In this document: in pieces, positions 48,660-61,780 of the stretch
Numbering within the stretch: position 1 is the first letter of the stretch
How the letters are laid out: each line of letters starts with the position of its first letter
DNA from: Pyrocephalus nanus
Taxonomy: Eukaryota; Chordata; Aves; Passeriformes; Tyrannidae
Direction: 5' to 3'
Assembly (NCBI GenBank): GCA_038380795.1
Contig: CM076267.1
Location: forward strand, 8,725,501-8,789,500
DNA: 64,000 nucleotides
The notes under the pieces: model-generated
Databases searched by the model: none
What the model was told of the DNA's origin: nothing
What the model saw: only the letters and a program-made list of their open reading frames with translations
Made by a program: the position numbers and the translations under genes

Positions 48660-51540
48660 TTCTTTACTTCAATGGAAAAATGATTAAAATAATGCCAATG
48701 CCTCAAAGTTTTGAACAAGTGCCAGCATATTATGTAATATTTATAGTATCAGTAGGCATTTGCTTGTGTGTTTGCAAGTTTATGTATTTACATACACAGG
48801 GCTCTCATTCATTGTTCCAGTCTCTCCTTTGTCCCCAAGGTACATGATTCAAGTTTTTGCAATAGGGTGTAATACTCCTTTTGATTCAGGGCGTATCGGT
48901 CTAAAGCATGCACAGAACTTGGTCCAGAAGCCACGAGTCTTTTCCCTTGTTCCAAAGTCCATGTAGAAATAGCCATGATAAAGATGAAAAAAAGGATGAG
49001 TGTAGAAAAGATACCTCAAGCCGCACGAGCTTAGTTTTAACAAGTTTTCTGTACCTGTCAGATATTGACATAATATCCAATTGCTGGAGGACTGAGCTCT
49101 TCCAACTTTCTTTCCTGAATTATCCTCTGCTGCTAAATAATCTTCTTTAGTTGGATCTTGTTAGAAAGAGTAATATCATCAATGCCACACGTTCCCCGTA
49201 ATGAGAGGATAGAGCCAACCAGATACAGTAAAGTTCAATGTCTATCTTTTCCAGCCACGCAGAAAATCCATATACAGAAAAGTCTCCTCTTTTAATGCTT
49301 GGGTCTAGCATTCAGAGTCCTGATCTGTAACAGAAGCATGAGTGGCTGGCAAGTCTTTTCTTATCACCCTTTCATGCCTCACTGATGTCTGATGAAAGAA
49401 GTAAAACAAAACCATGAAAGAATTTGAGAGACAGTAAGAGTAAATATCTTTTCTTTATGTGGTGACCTCTGCACCAAAGCAGAAGTAGGTACAAAGTACA
49501 AGTAGTTTGCAGAGACTCAATCATAGATCCTTCTAAAGAAGCAAATTAATAACTGAATGAGTCACATGGGGAGCTGTGGGCCCATGCGAACTCCTGGTCT
49601 TTGGAAGAGGCATTGCTGATGAAAGTTCTTCCTCTGCAGAGAGAACAGAAAACCAAACAAAGCCACAATAAAAAAGTCCAGAACCTTTTCACTTTTTCCA
49701 AGACTGACACTACATCTTCCAGCATACCTATTTTTACCCCTATAATACCCCGGGCATGAGGAAAGCAACCTCCATCATATCAAAGCCATAGATCCACCAG
49801 CATAATATATATCCACTTAACACAACTATGGAACAACACAGAATTTAGAAGCTTCAGAAAGGCTACCAATATAACCATCATCTACGTAATGGTAAGTGCT
49901 ATATGCTGTCTATGTAAAGCTGCAAGGTTTTTTCAATGTATATTATTAGGGAACAAAATAAAAAAAAAAATTGGGCATTGATACATTGTTGGTATTACAT
50001 CTCACAAAAGGACCAGCTTTGACAGGACTAAGTCAGATCCAGTACTGTTTTTATTTTCCAGATAGGCAATACTTTGATTTGAGAAGGAAGAATAAAATTT
50101 TTTCTTTTTTTTTTTTTTTTTTTAAGGTTTATCTCTTGTATATTGTTTACTTTAATTGGCCATGCAGTATTGCTTACAGACTATTGTCATGTTGGGCAAG
50201 TCGCTGTAGAAAAAGGGAACTAAGAGACATTTCTGATCCCTTTGTATGACAAGAAAATGTTGGTGGAATACAGACATCTGGAAGACATGGAAGTTGACAT
50301 TTAAGCTTGGACTCAGTAGGAAAAATACAATAGGCTGGGAAGATCCTTTAAAGTAAGTACTTCTGTTAGATACAGCTGTGACAGATGAATCAAAGGATGG
50401 CTGAGCAGTGAGGGTCAGAGAGGCTTTTAGGATGATATCAGAATCACTGCTGTTCTCCATCTTTATCCATTCTGGATCTGGTCATGCGAATCATTTGTGC
50501 CTTTTAAATCAAGGGAAATCAATGGCAGTTCAGTCTCCAGGGGTCTTACAAGACGGTGCCCTGAGGAGAGGTATATTTTATACTCCATCCAAATTAGTTT
50601 GAATTTCTTCTGTCTGGCAGTAGATAGCAATAGCTGCCAATGCAATCAGTGTCACTTGCTGCTGAAGTTATAGCATGAAAACTCTGTCATTGGACAAGAC
50701 ATTTTGCATCTTGTTCCTGTTGCAAAAAGCTGATTTCAACACCAGAAAATTCAGCAAAGCCATTTCCCCAGGTTTAATTGCAAGGTCCCTCAGTGTGAGT
50801 ACAGAGCAAGCCAGCTTGATAACCTTATTCACAACCTTGAAACCCAAAGGGATAGTTCAATGTTACCAAAGGGTACCTGGATCCTGTGGCTGTACATTAA
50901 AGTGCTTAAATTAAAATGCAGTTCTACCATCAAGTTTCTCTAGATGATTGTTCTGGGATTCATACACGGCTAGTGAAACTCATAAAAGAACGAAGCACAT
51001 CGCAAATGAAGGCTGCTTATTAGTCATCATCCAGGGAAGATGAAGTGAATGATTAAATTTTGCTACATCATGTTTCTTTTCTGAGTTGCTGTCACAGAGG
51101 TTTAAGCACAATGACAGCTACAAAAGCCTCCATGCTCAGTTCGAGTGCTGTTCTGTGTTAGCATCATTATGTGCTCCAGGTAAGCATTTTGTTAACTTCA
51201 ATATTGACAGACAAAACATTTTTCAGGTAGTACAACTGGTAAATACAGCACAGCTTTAAGACTGTGAGAAAATACAGCCATTAAACTATCTTAATAGAGG
51301 AAAAAAGAGCCATTATTTGCTGTCATTATGTACTGTTTGCTAATTATGCTCATCAGGTGATAAAAATGAACAAGTTAATTTGGGTTTTTATTGTTCTGCG
51401 TGAAATCCTCAGAGATTCTTGAGGAATTCATTCATCTCCCCATTGTGCCTTCTTTCTCAGTACCTACAGCATCATACATTAAGAACCAAGATATGAAGCT
51501 GATAACAACTGCTAGTTGGCTTTAATGGGTACTGATTTCT
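48660..51540. other. Non-coding stretch, nothing specific
   Basis: T run of 19 at 50105-50123; short frames only. Around 51230-51410 a unique, AT-core-rich passage (TTTGCTAATTATGC, CATCAGGTGATAAAA) could be regulatory. No gene. Confidence 0.45.
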
Positions 51541-51546
51541 GTCTCT

Positions 51547-51630
51547 AGTGGTGGACTTGTCAGTGCTGGGTTAATGGTTGGACTTGTTGACCTTAAAGGT
51601 CTTTTCCAACCTAAATGACTCTATGATTCC
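51547..51630 (+). mobile_element. CR1 LINE 3' tail
   Basis: The piece GTGCTGGGTTAATGGTTGG, then ACTTGTTGACCTTAAAGGTC, then TTTTCCAACCTAAATGACTC and TATGATTCC is the typical bird CR1 3' end with one terminal TATGATTC unit. It is a 5'-truncated copy of about 85 bases, as most CR1 copies are, and has no coding capacity. It is the main evidence that the host is a bird. It contains the palindrome GACCTTAAAGGTC at 51589-51601. Confidence 0.88.
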
Positions 51631-51639
51631 ACATTTGCA

Positions 51640-54600
51640 AACAACAAAGCCATAGGTATTCCTGGGAACTGGGAGAGTCGTGCAGCTGAGCTGTAGCTAC
51701 ACACACCTTAGCTGAAAGCTTCATTTACAGCCCATCTTTACCCAGGAAACAGTTACTGATGCTTTTGCTGCTGTTGCAGTATGTTCATGTGAGATGTGAA
51801 CATCTGTGGACCAGAGTACTGGCTTTTAGTTGCAACTTTGTGAAGGTAGGGGCAAAAGTTCTGGACATTGGGTATTTTCTTATTGTTTGCAGCTCAGTCA
51901 ATGGATGACATTTCAATGTCACACTTTTATCAGTTTTTCTGTTTGTTCATCCATAAAGTACTTTTCCAGCTTCAGATGAAATACTGTGTATAATGGCAGC
52001 AGACATTATATGTATATTGTTATTAAAGGTAGGCCACTGTCACCTATATGCCCTTGGTTCAATTCATAGATATGACACCTCTGCATTAACTTTCTTCTTG
52101 AATTTCCCTGTGAATGAAATGAGGAGGAGAATTACACATTTGACTCCTGGAAGGAGAGATTTCATGACTGTGTTGGAGTTGCTTTGGGAGCCTCTGAGAA
52201 GGGAAGAAGTTCAAGCCCAGGCTGCCATGAAATCCAAAGGCAGAAGGCCATCTCCTCAGATGGTTTGAATAATTGTGCAGCAGAACTGTATCAGTAGTTT
52301 GCTGGAATGTTCTACCCCCCTTTCAGAGAGAAATGTGTTTTAAATACTCTACTATTACTGTGGTTTGATTAATGAAATTCCAATTGAAAATGAAACACAC
52401 ATTTATTTACAGAGTATGGCCTGTGCACAACTGGGGAACATATTACAGTAGTAGTAGAACTTAAAGAAAGCTACAAAAGTGTTTTCAGATCCTCTCATGT
52501 TTTGATTCAATCAACTGTAGAAGTACAAAGGGTGTTTATGTTTGTGTAATAGAAAAAGCTGTATACACTTGGATGAGTAGTAAATTCTGATGAGCTATTT
52601 TTTTTTTCGGTTATTCAAAGTATTTATAGAACCCATTTGCATTTTGCTGGATGATTCTAAGAATTTTCATTTTGTATTGAAATGCCAATTCTGAATCACG
52701 ACTACATATTGGAGTAATAATATACAGTGCTTTTTTCCTAATGATTTTTCATTTTGTGCTTGAGCCAAGTATCTATATGGGTTAAAATCTATAATTCCCA
52801 GAACTGATAGACAATTCAAAAGGCTTAACAGACTTCATGCATCACTTGCTATTGAAACTGTATATCTAGAGAAAAACTAATATATTGACCTTAGAAGGCC
52901 ATTTTCTGTGGTTTTTTTTTTTTTTTTGAAATAAACCCATCGCTTCTAAGTCTATGAAGTTTTCATTTTGGTTGTTAAAAGGGAAACATGGATACTGCGA
53001 GCATTTGGGCTTTTTGGGAAGCCCATTTTCAGATCCCAGAATAGACTCTGTGTTTGATCTAGAGCTAAGTATTAGTTCCAATGGGAGCTCTGAAAAAATA
53101 CCTATTGTTCCCATGGTTATATTTATTCCCTCTAGGATACCACCACCTAACCATGTCAGAGGATTTCTTTTATTTTGATCTCTGTGTGTAACACAGCTTT
53201 TGAAGAGAACAACAGAAATTCTTCCTGTTTCCCACAGTTATAAACAATTATTTATTCAGGACTGAATTTTAAATCCACCTAAGTCCTTTAACAATCATCA
53301 TTCCATTTGTCTAAAGTGACTGGACACTTCATATGGCACCTTGGGGCAAAGAATAGGAGGGCAGTGATACATTTTTATATCTCTAAGATTCTTCTCTATC
53401 AAACACTTCACTCAGTGGTGAGATATTTAAGCTCCATGTTACAGTTGCACATCACAAGGAGATTTTTAAAAGCATTGAGAGCTTCAATAGCTACAATAAA
53501 TGTTAAAGTACCAAAGATAATCTCAGACTTGGGAATCTTAAAGCTGTTATGACTATTTGATCAAATCTTACTCGGTTTCTTTTAATAAATTAGTAGTTAG
53601 TGATCCTAGTTACAACATAACTGGGAATAATAGAATAAAATAGGGACAAAAAATTCTGGAAAATGCTTTCTATGAGCAAGCTTTAATAAATAAAGAAATA
53701 GCATTCTTATGGGAATTTTGGAAGGTTTCTTCTTTGATAATATAATGTGCAATAAACAACATATTAATAAATCTGCTGTCTTGCAGAAGACCCCAAAGCC
53801 CTTTCTTTCCTGGGTTCTGAAAAAAATAAACCTCATTAGAAGAATATTTAACTTAAGATGCCAAGATTCAGATATAACTTAAATTCAAAGAACCACACCT
53901 AAAATCAATCTTCAACAGCAAGCAAAAATAACAGGTAGGAGATGGAAGAGAAAGAAACCTTATTTCCCCACATGCATGTGTGTTGATCAACAGAAGAGAT
54001 GTCCAGTACCAGTCTGGGTGGGAGAAAAAGTGATTTTTCAAGGTCAAGTCTATTCTTCAAGAACCAGCTCTAAAAATGTGACTCAAAAGCATCCTTGCTA
54101 TCAATATTGAAATCAAAGGTGGATGCTCGGACTGAAAGAACTAAGTAACCTCACAGTAATAGGATTAGGTGAATTTCCACTCATACTCTGGCTGATGGTG
54201 AGCCTGAAATGAGAGAATCTGGAGAAACTAGAGGACACCAGCATTATCCTGTGCTGACCTTCACAGCTCTGAAAGGGAGTGAGAGACAGAACCATTAATA
54301 AGGTGTCTAAGACCAAGAGAGAATTTCTAAGGACTGGTCACTTGACAGAAGCTGGTGCTTTCCTGCAGTAAAAAACATGTAGGAGAATAGCAGATGTCGG
54401 TTGATTTTTGACTCCAAGTACCAGAGAAGCATTTAAACAAATTCTTACCTTTAAGCAAACATTGATGTGATTGCCTGACAGAGACATTTTTCGCAGCTGA
54501 AAAAACACCTTACCTGATGTCTGCATCAGAACACAATCCCTGGTTCACTTACAGATGTGATGGAAAACATTGACTCATAGGGGACACTTGAGGTCACCTA

Positions 54601-56030
54601 TATTCTGTCATAGACAGTAGGTAGGTCCTATTAATTCTTCTTCAGTAATTTTTTTTCTCATCATAAAATGTCTGTTTGCATCAGTTCACTGGCACAGTGA
54701 GTAGCTTTCTTCACCACCATCCACAGGAAATTTTCATTAATTTATGTACACTGATTTCCCACTGATGTGTAACTTAATCTTATTAATTCCTGAAGGGGGT
54801 TATGTTTAGTTTCCATATATACAATATGCATCATATGCATCCCATTTTTCTGTTCAGAGGAATCTGTGAAAGAAGAAGAGAAGAGAAAAGAATGATTTTA
54901 AGGGAAACATGTTAAAAAAGGAGACATTTGCTAGCTTAGGGTTTTTTTTTTTCTTCTGGTTTGATATATTTTTACATGTGGCAGCTTTTATTTCTGTTGA
55001 TATTTATAATTATCCTCTTGGTGGATAAGGAGAACTTTCAAGACTTAAACCACTGATGCTGTAACATGTAGTCTCAGAGGGAACTTCCTCAACTGCATTA
55101 ATAAGAATTAGGTGATGGAAGGCAGCTATTAGAAGAAGAATAAATACACATCCTAAAATATTGCTCCCTATTTATCTTTCTAATATCCATGGTTAAATCG
55201 CATAGGCAGGAAAACCTCCTGTAGGACATCTTAATGGAGAGAATGAACAATACGTGCAGACATAAAAGCAGAATGTGCTTGTCTTGCATCAGAGGATGAG
55301 TCAGTGGTGGCCAGAAGTCAGCCATCCTTTCCAAGCCCAGTTTGCCCCATGTGAGATGGTCACATGGACCACTTACAGTGGGTGAAACGTTCACAGTGCT
55401 CCGGCTTTCCATCTGGAGAATACAGAGAGATAATTTGGAAGAGCCTAATTGGCAGTGAGCCATGGTAGATGCAACTGATGAGGATGTGATTGTTTTGCCC
55501 TACTTAAACAGACTGAAGAATTGCGCTTTTGAGAAAGAGTGGCTTGTGTGTATTTGATTAGAGGAGTTATTGTGATGGTAAATAACAGCATAAACTTATT
55601 TTTCACATTACCTTTTTTTTTTGTGAGACTTCTGGCTATTTAGTATAAGCAGCAAAAAGATATTTCCCGGAGTCCTTTAGAGTGTTAAATATGTATGACC
55701 CTAAATCTCAATTGCCTTGCAATGTGCACGTTTACAAAACATACAAAACACGGGGACTGGAAAAGCCAGGATGTCTCTGTGTTTGATGCTGAGGTGTCAA
55801 GCAGTACAAAACCCTCTCAGATTGACACATCAGCGATGTTTGATGCTGGGGGGCTTGGGGAGGTCAGCTGCAGATATCAGCGCTGAAACATTTTTGAAAA
55901 TGACTTTTGAGAGAGCTGATGTAAATATGTGCTCTGTTTGGCAATTTGTTCGTCGTGAATTGCTTGCAAATGTAATTCTGTTTTGTGTTTGGGAATTATC
56001 TGCAAGCAGTCTCTGAATTTATACCTTTTC
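51640..56030. other. Non-coding stretch, nothing specific
   Basis: T runs at 52912-52927 and about 54942-54953. The longest frame is 121 codons on the minus strand (55098-55463), unrecognised. A partial direct repeat GTTTGATGCTG occurs near 55781 and 55838. No gene or repeat family. Confidence 0.45.
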
Positions 56031-56039
56031 TCATTTGTC

Positions 56040-56300
56040 AGCACTAGGATGAGATTTCCTCTTGCCAGCCTGTTTCAGACACTGTCCTTGCATATGCAGA
56101 GTTCATTAACTGTTAATTCTCAGTATCAGTCAGCCATGGAGGCCATGTGATGGTGCAGATAATGTTTATCCTCCCTCATTGAAGCACTAAGGTTTTGCCA
56201 AGACGAAGTGGAGACATTCAAAGAAATTCCAAGAAGACAGATAGTGAAATATTAACCTTCAGCCTTTTGGGAAAATATCCAATAACACTGTCAGCATAGG
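56040..56300. promoter_or_regulatory. Weak candidate regulatory stretch
   Basis: Unique sequence with CATATGCAGAG, CATTAACTGTTAATTC and AGATAATGTTTATCC, the last a GATA/forkhead-like mixture. No coding sign. Inference from motif content only. Confidence 0.2.
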
Positions 56301-57580
56301 GGCGGGCAGATGAAATTTGTGTGAATGCTATTTTGAGAAAACTAAAAGGAATAAATTTAAAAAGCATAGCCAAAACAACTTCGGAGTTTTCTTTAATTTC
56401 CCTGTGAATATCTATATTTTTCTGCTTCTGTTGTACCAGTTTTATCTTTTTTATAAGTTCTGTTTAATCATTTTATTTGTTTCTTCTCCAGAAGAATGAA
56501 AAAATGCAAGATAATTATTTTTTATTTTTGATGTATTTAAAAAATATTCATAAAATATAAAACATATTACAAGCCTCAAAAGTGTTGTAACAATGTGTTT
56601 TATCTGTTGGAGGAAAAATGTCAATTTGGTCCAAACTCTTTCTCCTTTTCTCATCTCTGTAAAGTTTATTTTCAGTGTGTAATGGATTTTAAAAACCCAA
56701 TATTATTATGGAGGCCAGAACTGTAGTGGGTGTCAGTAGGTGGGTGAAAAGGATGAAATCCTGGACTCATAGGACTTTTAAGTGTACCCCTATTGGCTTT
56801 ATAGGATCAGGCTTTCATTTGAGACTGGTTGTATCAGCATTGATAGAATTACCCATTTCATGCAATAATAAATATGCTCTTATAGTATTGGAATCTAAAC
56901 TAACAGCCTGAATTTAGAATCAAATTACAAGAATGTTGGCTCAGATTTTTAAAATGCTGTGTAACATAGCAAACTTCAGTGAGCTAGGCCTGAATTCTGA
57001 CTTGCATTTAAATGGGAACTGAAGTTTTGTGTTTCATTATCAAACAAAAGTATTGTGATTTAGCCATAATAATTTCTTTCTAAAAGCAATTTATTTTTCA
57101 AGAATCACAATGCTCAAGGTGCCCCAATAGAGTGCAACAATTAGATTTTCTAAAATAAGAAACTTGTTTTGATTTGGTAGGAGTGCAAACCTGTCTCAAG
57201 CTACTAACTTTTAATTTACTGGTATTCTTAGCAGTCAGAAATGATTGAAGAAGGCTTGGTTAGAGAAAAATGAAAAAATAATTTGTTTTATTCTAAAATA
57301 TCTTTGAGAGTATTTAGCTTTTCATAGAGAAAACACACAATCTTAAAAGAGAAGGATTTGCCATTGAAAAAAATAAATTATACATTTTATTTAGCCTGTG
57401 GAATTACAAAACCCTCAAGAACTCAGTGAGAGCAAGACAGACCACGTGTCTGTGTGTGTGTGCATGTGCAAGGGAGGAAAAGGGGGGAGAGCGAGCCCAA
57501 GTAGAGAAGTAGAAAACATTCTGATGGATCTAATTTAATTTTATGTTGTGTTTTTATACTGAAGTTCATTTACATGTGCT
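56300..57580. other. AT-rich non-coding stretch
   Basis: Very AT-rich with short frames. A short TG-rich patch lies at 57448-57470. Near 56970-57000 the phrase AACTTCAGTGAGCTAGGCCT may be a decayed amniote repeat. No gene. Confidence 0.45.
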
Positions 57581-57589
57581 GACACTTTG

Positions 57590-58290
57590 CTGTGAAACGC
57601 CATGAATGTGGGATCTGCCATAAATGAGAAGAGTATTTTTTAACTAACTTTAGCTGGGGATGATAGTTTGTTAAAACAAACAATAGCTTACTGCATTACA
57701 GTTGAACGCAAAGATATTACTGTGCTCAGCTAAAATCAAATAATCTTTTAGTTTTTATTCTCTCCAAACTAAGCTAAACAGTGGTGTCATAAAATGACAA
57801 ATTACAGGATGAACATAAAAGCAGTGCCTTCAAAAATACAATAGTTATACAAGCCATCTATTGTTAATGAAGAATATAATGCAATTTGTCTGTCTGTAAT
57901 ACAATTATGCAAATCAAAGATGGAACTATCCTGAAATCTCTCTACATTCGAAGTCATTAAAATGAGATAATTTATCAAAAAGAATATTACTGATCATGTT
58001 TATGTGTTGCACATTAATCCTATTACAATAATGTATCTTTCTACTAATGTAATGGATTTGTGCAATCTAACAGAAAATGACTTTTATACTACCCACAATT
58101 ACAAAAATATTCAAAGCATATCCATCGCTGCATAATAACATATGCCTAAGACTGTACAATAAACTTATTAAAACAAACAAAGCTTATGAATGTAACCTTC
58201 AAACCAATAAAGACAATGCTAAATTCAATTTTATTGCCCTCATTATTTCAACAACTTCATATATAATAAACATGGTGAGTAAATTACCTT
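57590..58290. promoter_or_regulatory. Candidate conserved non-coding element
   Basis: Long unique AT-rich block with specific composite sites. GTTTGTT and AACAAAC face each other across 2 bases (57666-57681), a forkhead-like inverted pair. ATGCAAAT at 57907-57914 is a perfect octamer overlapping ATCAAAG (57913-57919), a TCF/LEF-type core. CACATTAATCC and several ATTA cores follow. No simple repeats break the block. This looks like developmental enhancer DNA; constraint is inferred. Confidence 0.35.
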
Positions 58291-61200
58291 AACCTTCTTT
58301 ATAAAGAAAGAAAAACTTATAAAAAAGTGTGATACAAAATTTGAGAATTGGTTAAATTGATGCCAGGCATGTAGAACATGATAAAATCTTTTAAAGTAAC
58401 ACACAAGTGGCAATCCATGTACTCACAGTCCGAAGTCTCTCTAAATCTCAGCCCTCTGACAGATATAATTTTAACAGATGACAAGTCAATCCTTAAAGTA
58501 ACCGCATCATCTGAAATAGTTTCAATTATATGCAGTGAGGTGTGTGAAAATGTTGTGAGGTACATATGGGCCCTTTCATTCCCATGGAAATATAATATTA
58601 GGCTTAAAAATTTCCCACACAGGCATATATTCAGAAAAGTCATGTTTATACCTTGAAAACTTAAAAGATGCAAGGCAAAAGGCAGCATATTCAACTGTAA
58701 ATTACACTGTACACGTGTATATAGTGACTAGGTGAATGGTCACACGCTCAAGAAACATCAAAATATTACTTATTTTCTGCACCCAGATCTTCCCAAATGG
58801 ACTATTGGATAATATTTAGTCCTAGTATTGTATATTTAAAGTAATTTCCTTCCTAGAGTTCAGCCCATCTTTATTGACCAAGGCTTGCTGCACTCTTTTT
58901 TCATCCGTAAAATGCTCCATTAGCTTGCTCAGTATTGTACTGAATTGTTTTCCTTGTGACAGGTAGGTTTTGTTTAGCTGCAAGTTAGGTTTTGAGTTGG
59001 TTGGCTGCAGAATTGATGTATCTGCATGCACAGCTCCTGCTAACCCTCTTGGTGACCCTCTCTGACATGAAAATCAGACTGCCTTACGCAGTTCACACGC
59101 ATTTATTTCTCTTTCTTTGGAAGAATTCTTCTTATTCCTCCTCTTAATCCAGTATATTCTGCATTTTGAAACAAGAATATGTGTTAAAAGAAAGACAAAA
59201 GAAGAGAAAGAAGAAAAAAATGTGACGATGCTCATGTACATCATGCATTTCGTGGTCTTAGCCCACTGAAATGTCACTGCTGACACCTCACATGTATGCA
59301 GTGTTCAGCAGATCATGGGGTATCTGGCTGCAATTGCTTAAAACTCATTTTCCCCCTCCCTAACCCTTGCACTGCTTCCTGAAGGCCGGTGCCTCGTGTT
59401 TTTTTCAGAGCTGCGCCGTGGCGTCTTCAATTGATACCGCCCTCGAAGGACAGCACATCCCAGCTGGGTTCATGTTCTTACCCAGCCTGTGGTTATTTTC
59501 CTGTCTGCCATATCTGCTTTCCTTCAGTCTTGGAGGAGAAAGGTTTGCAGACTGGAAGCACCTGACTTCAACTTAGAAGTTGACAGGAGCTGCTGTTTAT
59601 GTCAAAGGATCCCCTCTGCAATAGCTAAAATGGATTTAATGCTGCGTTTTACCTGATAAAACCAGGCCGGGCTTCTGGACCTACTGTACAAGACATAAAG
59701 CTTTGGTAAATACAAAAGTCTATTAACCACTCTACAAATCTTTAAATCTGGCCCTGCTGTTGCTGCTATAGTATCATGTTCAAAAAGGATTTGAATTCCC
59801 AAACTTTCCCTCTGTTCTGTAGTGTGAATGGGATAAGATGATCTCATGGGTAGAGATTCTTCTTTTGAGACTTTCTGGCACAGGTCTCTGCTTTCAGCTT
59901 CTGAGAACCTTTGGGTTTTTGTGGCATTTGTCATAAACATATTTCTTTATCAAGTCTCTATGAGGCTTTAAACATTTTTGAACAACTGTTTGTCAAAGCC
60001 ATCTAATACAAGCTTAACAAAACTCCTCTGCTTGGCAGAACAGAAACAGTCAGAAGAGACGTTGTTTTAGCTGAAGCTTGGCTGAGGCAGGATGTTCCCT
60101 GTCACACCATTTAATATTTGCCCATATAGAGTTATAGGAAAGCAAGTTGAGATCTCGCTGCAGCATTTTTGAACTGTTCTCTGTCTTCGCTTCTGTCTCC
60201 CTTTGAAACACACAGATAACTCTAAGACAACTGATGGATGACAAATATACAGGCTTCTAATTCTGATACCAGTAAGAGCAAAGCTGCCCTTTATCAGATG
60301 AGAACTGATTCAGAAATAGCCATATTTGGCACTTAGAGGACTTGATACTTCTATACATTCTGGATGAGTATTAATTCAAGCAGCCCTATATGAAGTGTGC
60401 AGAATAAATTCCAAGTACCTCAAGTAACCAGCCCAAAGTAACCTCATCAGCCTCAGAGACTTTACATCACCAGAAAACCTGTGTAAGGTGGGGTGGCAGC
60501 TGGCCTGAGGATCTCATGTGCACTGGTACAACCCCTCTGACTTTGTTCCTCAGTGTTCATCAAGACAACGCCAGTCCATTTGGATTCCTGCAGAGTGAAG
60601 GCTTTCCACACATTTCTGCTTTCTTTTCAAATACATTGAAGCTTGCCAGGATTTTGGACTGAGCTGCTCATCAAACGGAATGTTGAATGGATTTTGGCCT
60701 TGCTGGTCTCTGTAGAATTGCCTCTTTCCTCGCTGAGCCATTCACAGAGCTTCTGCTCAGCCCTACCAACAATAACATCATATAGTGACTGAGGTGCTTC
60801 TTTGGGCATAAGGGCTGCTGCTTGATAATATCACTTAATAACTGATTGAAAGATATTTAAATAGCAAAAGATATAAAGCAGGTGTCCCCTGGGAGATTTA
60901 CATCCCAGTCTAATCAGGTCAGTTGAAGAGGAAAGGGGAAAGTCAGCAAAAATGGATTATAAACTTGTAGTTACTAGTTATTTCTCTGCATTTTTTAACA
61001 TCTTGAGTTTGTTGAAACCTGCCATTATCTCTTTCTGTGACACTTCCTAGAAAATGAAGGCTAATACTGCCTTATTTCACTCATTTCTTGTAACGCTAAC
61101 CACAGTTAGTGAGATGTTCAGGTAGCATAGCAAAGGAAGACATCCAGGGAGGCTAATTTTGCCATACAGTGTAATTTCCCTGAAATAGCTGAGCTAACCC
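58291..61200. other. Non-coding stretch, nothing specific
   Basis: Frames of 92 and 125 codons overlap on opposite strands at 58317-58694, and another of 112 codons lies on the minus strand at 59602-59940; none is recognised. A few CpGs cluster near 59386-59450. No repeat family. Confidence 0.45.
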
Positions 61201-61780
61201 AGTAACCAGGGCTGATAGCCCAGCTGGTTGTGACAGACCCACTGAGCTATTGTGCTTCTCGTTTACTGCTCACTTGACTGTCCGTGTGCTGTGCTGGTGT
61301 GCGAAGAGACATTCTGGAGAAAAGCTGCACCGATTTTCCATACCATCTAAGGGACTCAATTGGCAGAACTGTGTGACAAATCAGGGCAGATTAAAGTCAG
61401 GCCGGTCAAATTCTGCCATATTGACATCTGCACGTAAAAAATATGCGGCACTGCTGGGTCCAAAAAAAGGCACGATTTGGATCACAGTCACAACACTCAG
61501 ATGCAAGAAGGAAGAACTCCCCAGTGTTAAAGACAAGGGAAGATCCATTTTTTAGCAGAATGAGGCTGGCTTGTTGCTGGGGCTTTTCTGCTCTGTTGAG
61601 GTTGTAATTACAGCCTCTCAAAACTTGCGTGACATTGCTAATTTGAGAGAAAATGGGACACTGATATCTGTAAGAACACTCAGGGTTGGGATTTTGATTA
61701 TAAACTCCATATATGTCAGCAAATCAACCCCGTGAATATTAAAGTTGTTTTGTGTCTTTATATAAGTAATTACAGAAATG
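61200..61780. promoter_or_regulatory. Candidate conserved non-coding element
   Basis: Unique block with retained CpGs (near 61258, 61281, 61301, 61331, 61403, 61433, 61445 and 61472) in a CpG-poor neighbourhood and no simple repeats. The plus-strand frame at 61250-61555 (101 codons) matches nothing I know. Retained CpGs with mixed motifs suggest constraint. Inferred only. Confidence 0.3.

Noticed and set aside
58317..58694. 125-codon minus-strand frame as a membrane protein
   Set aside because: A 92-codon frame is open on the opposite strand over the same DNA, and no family resemblance was seen.
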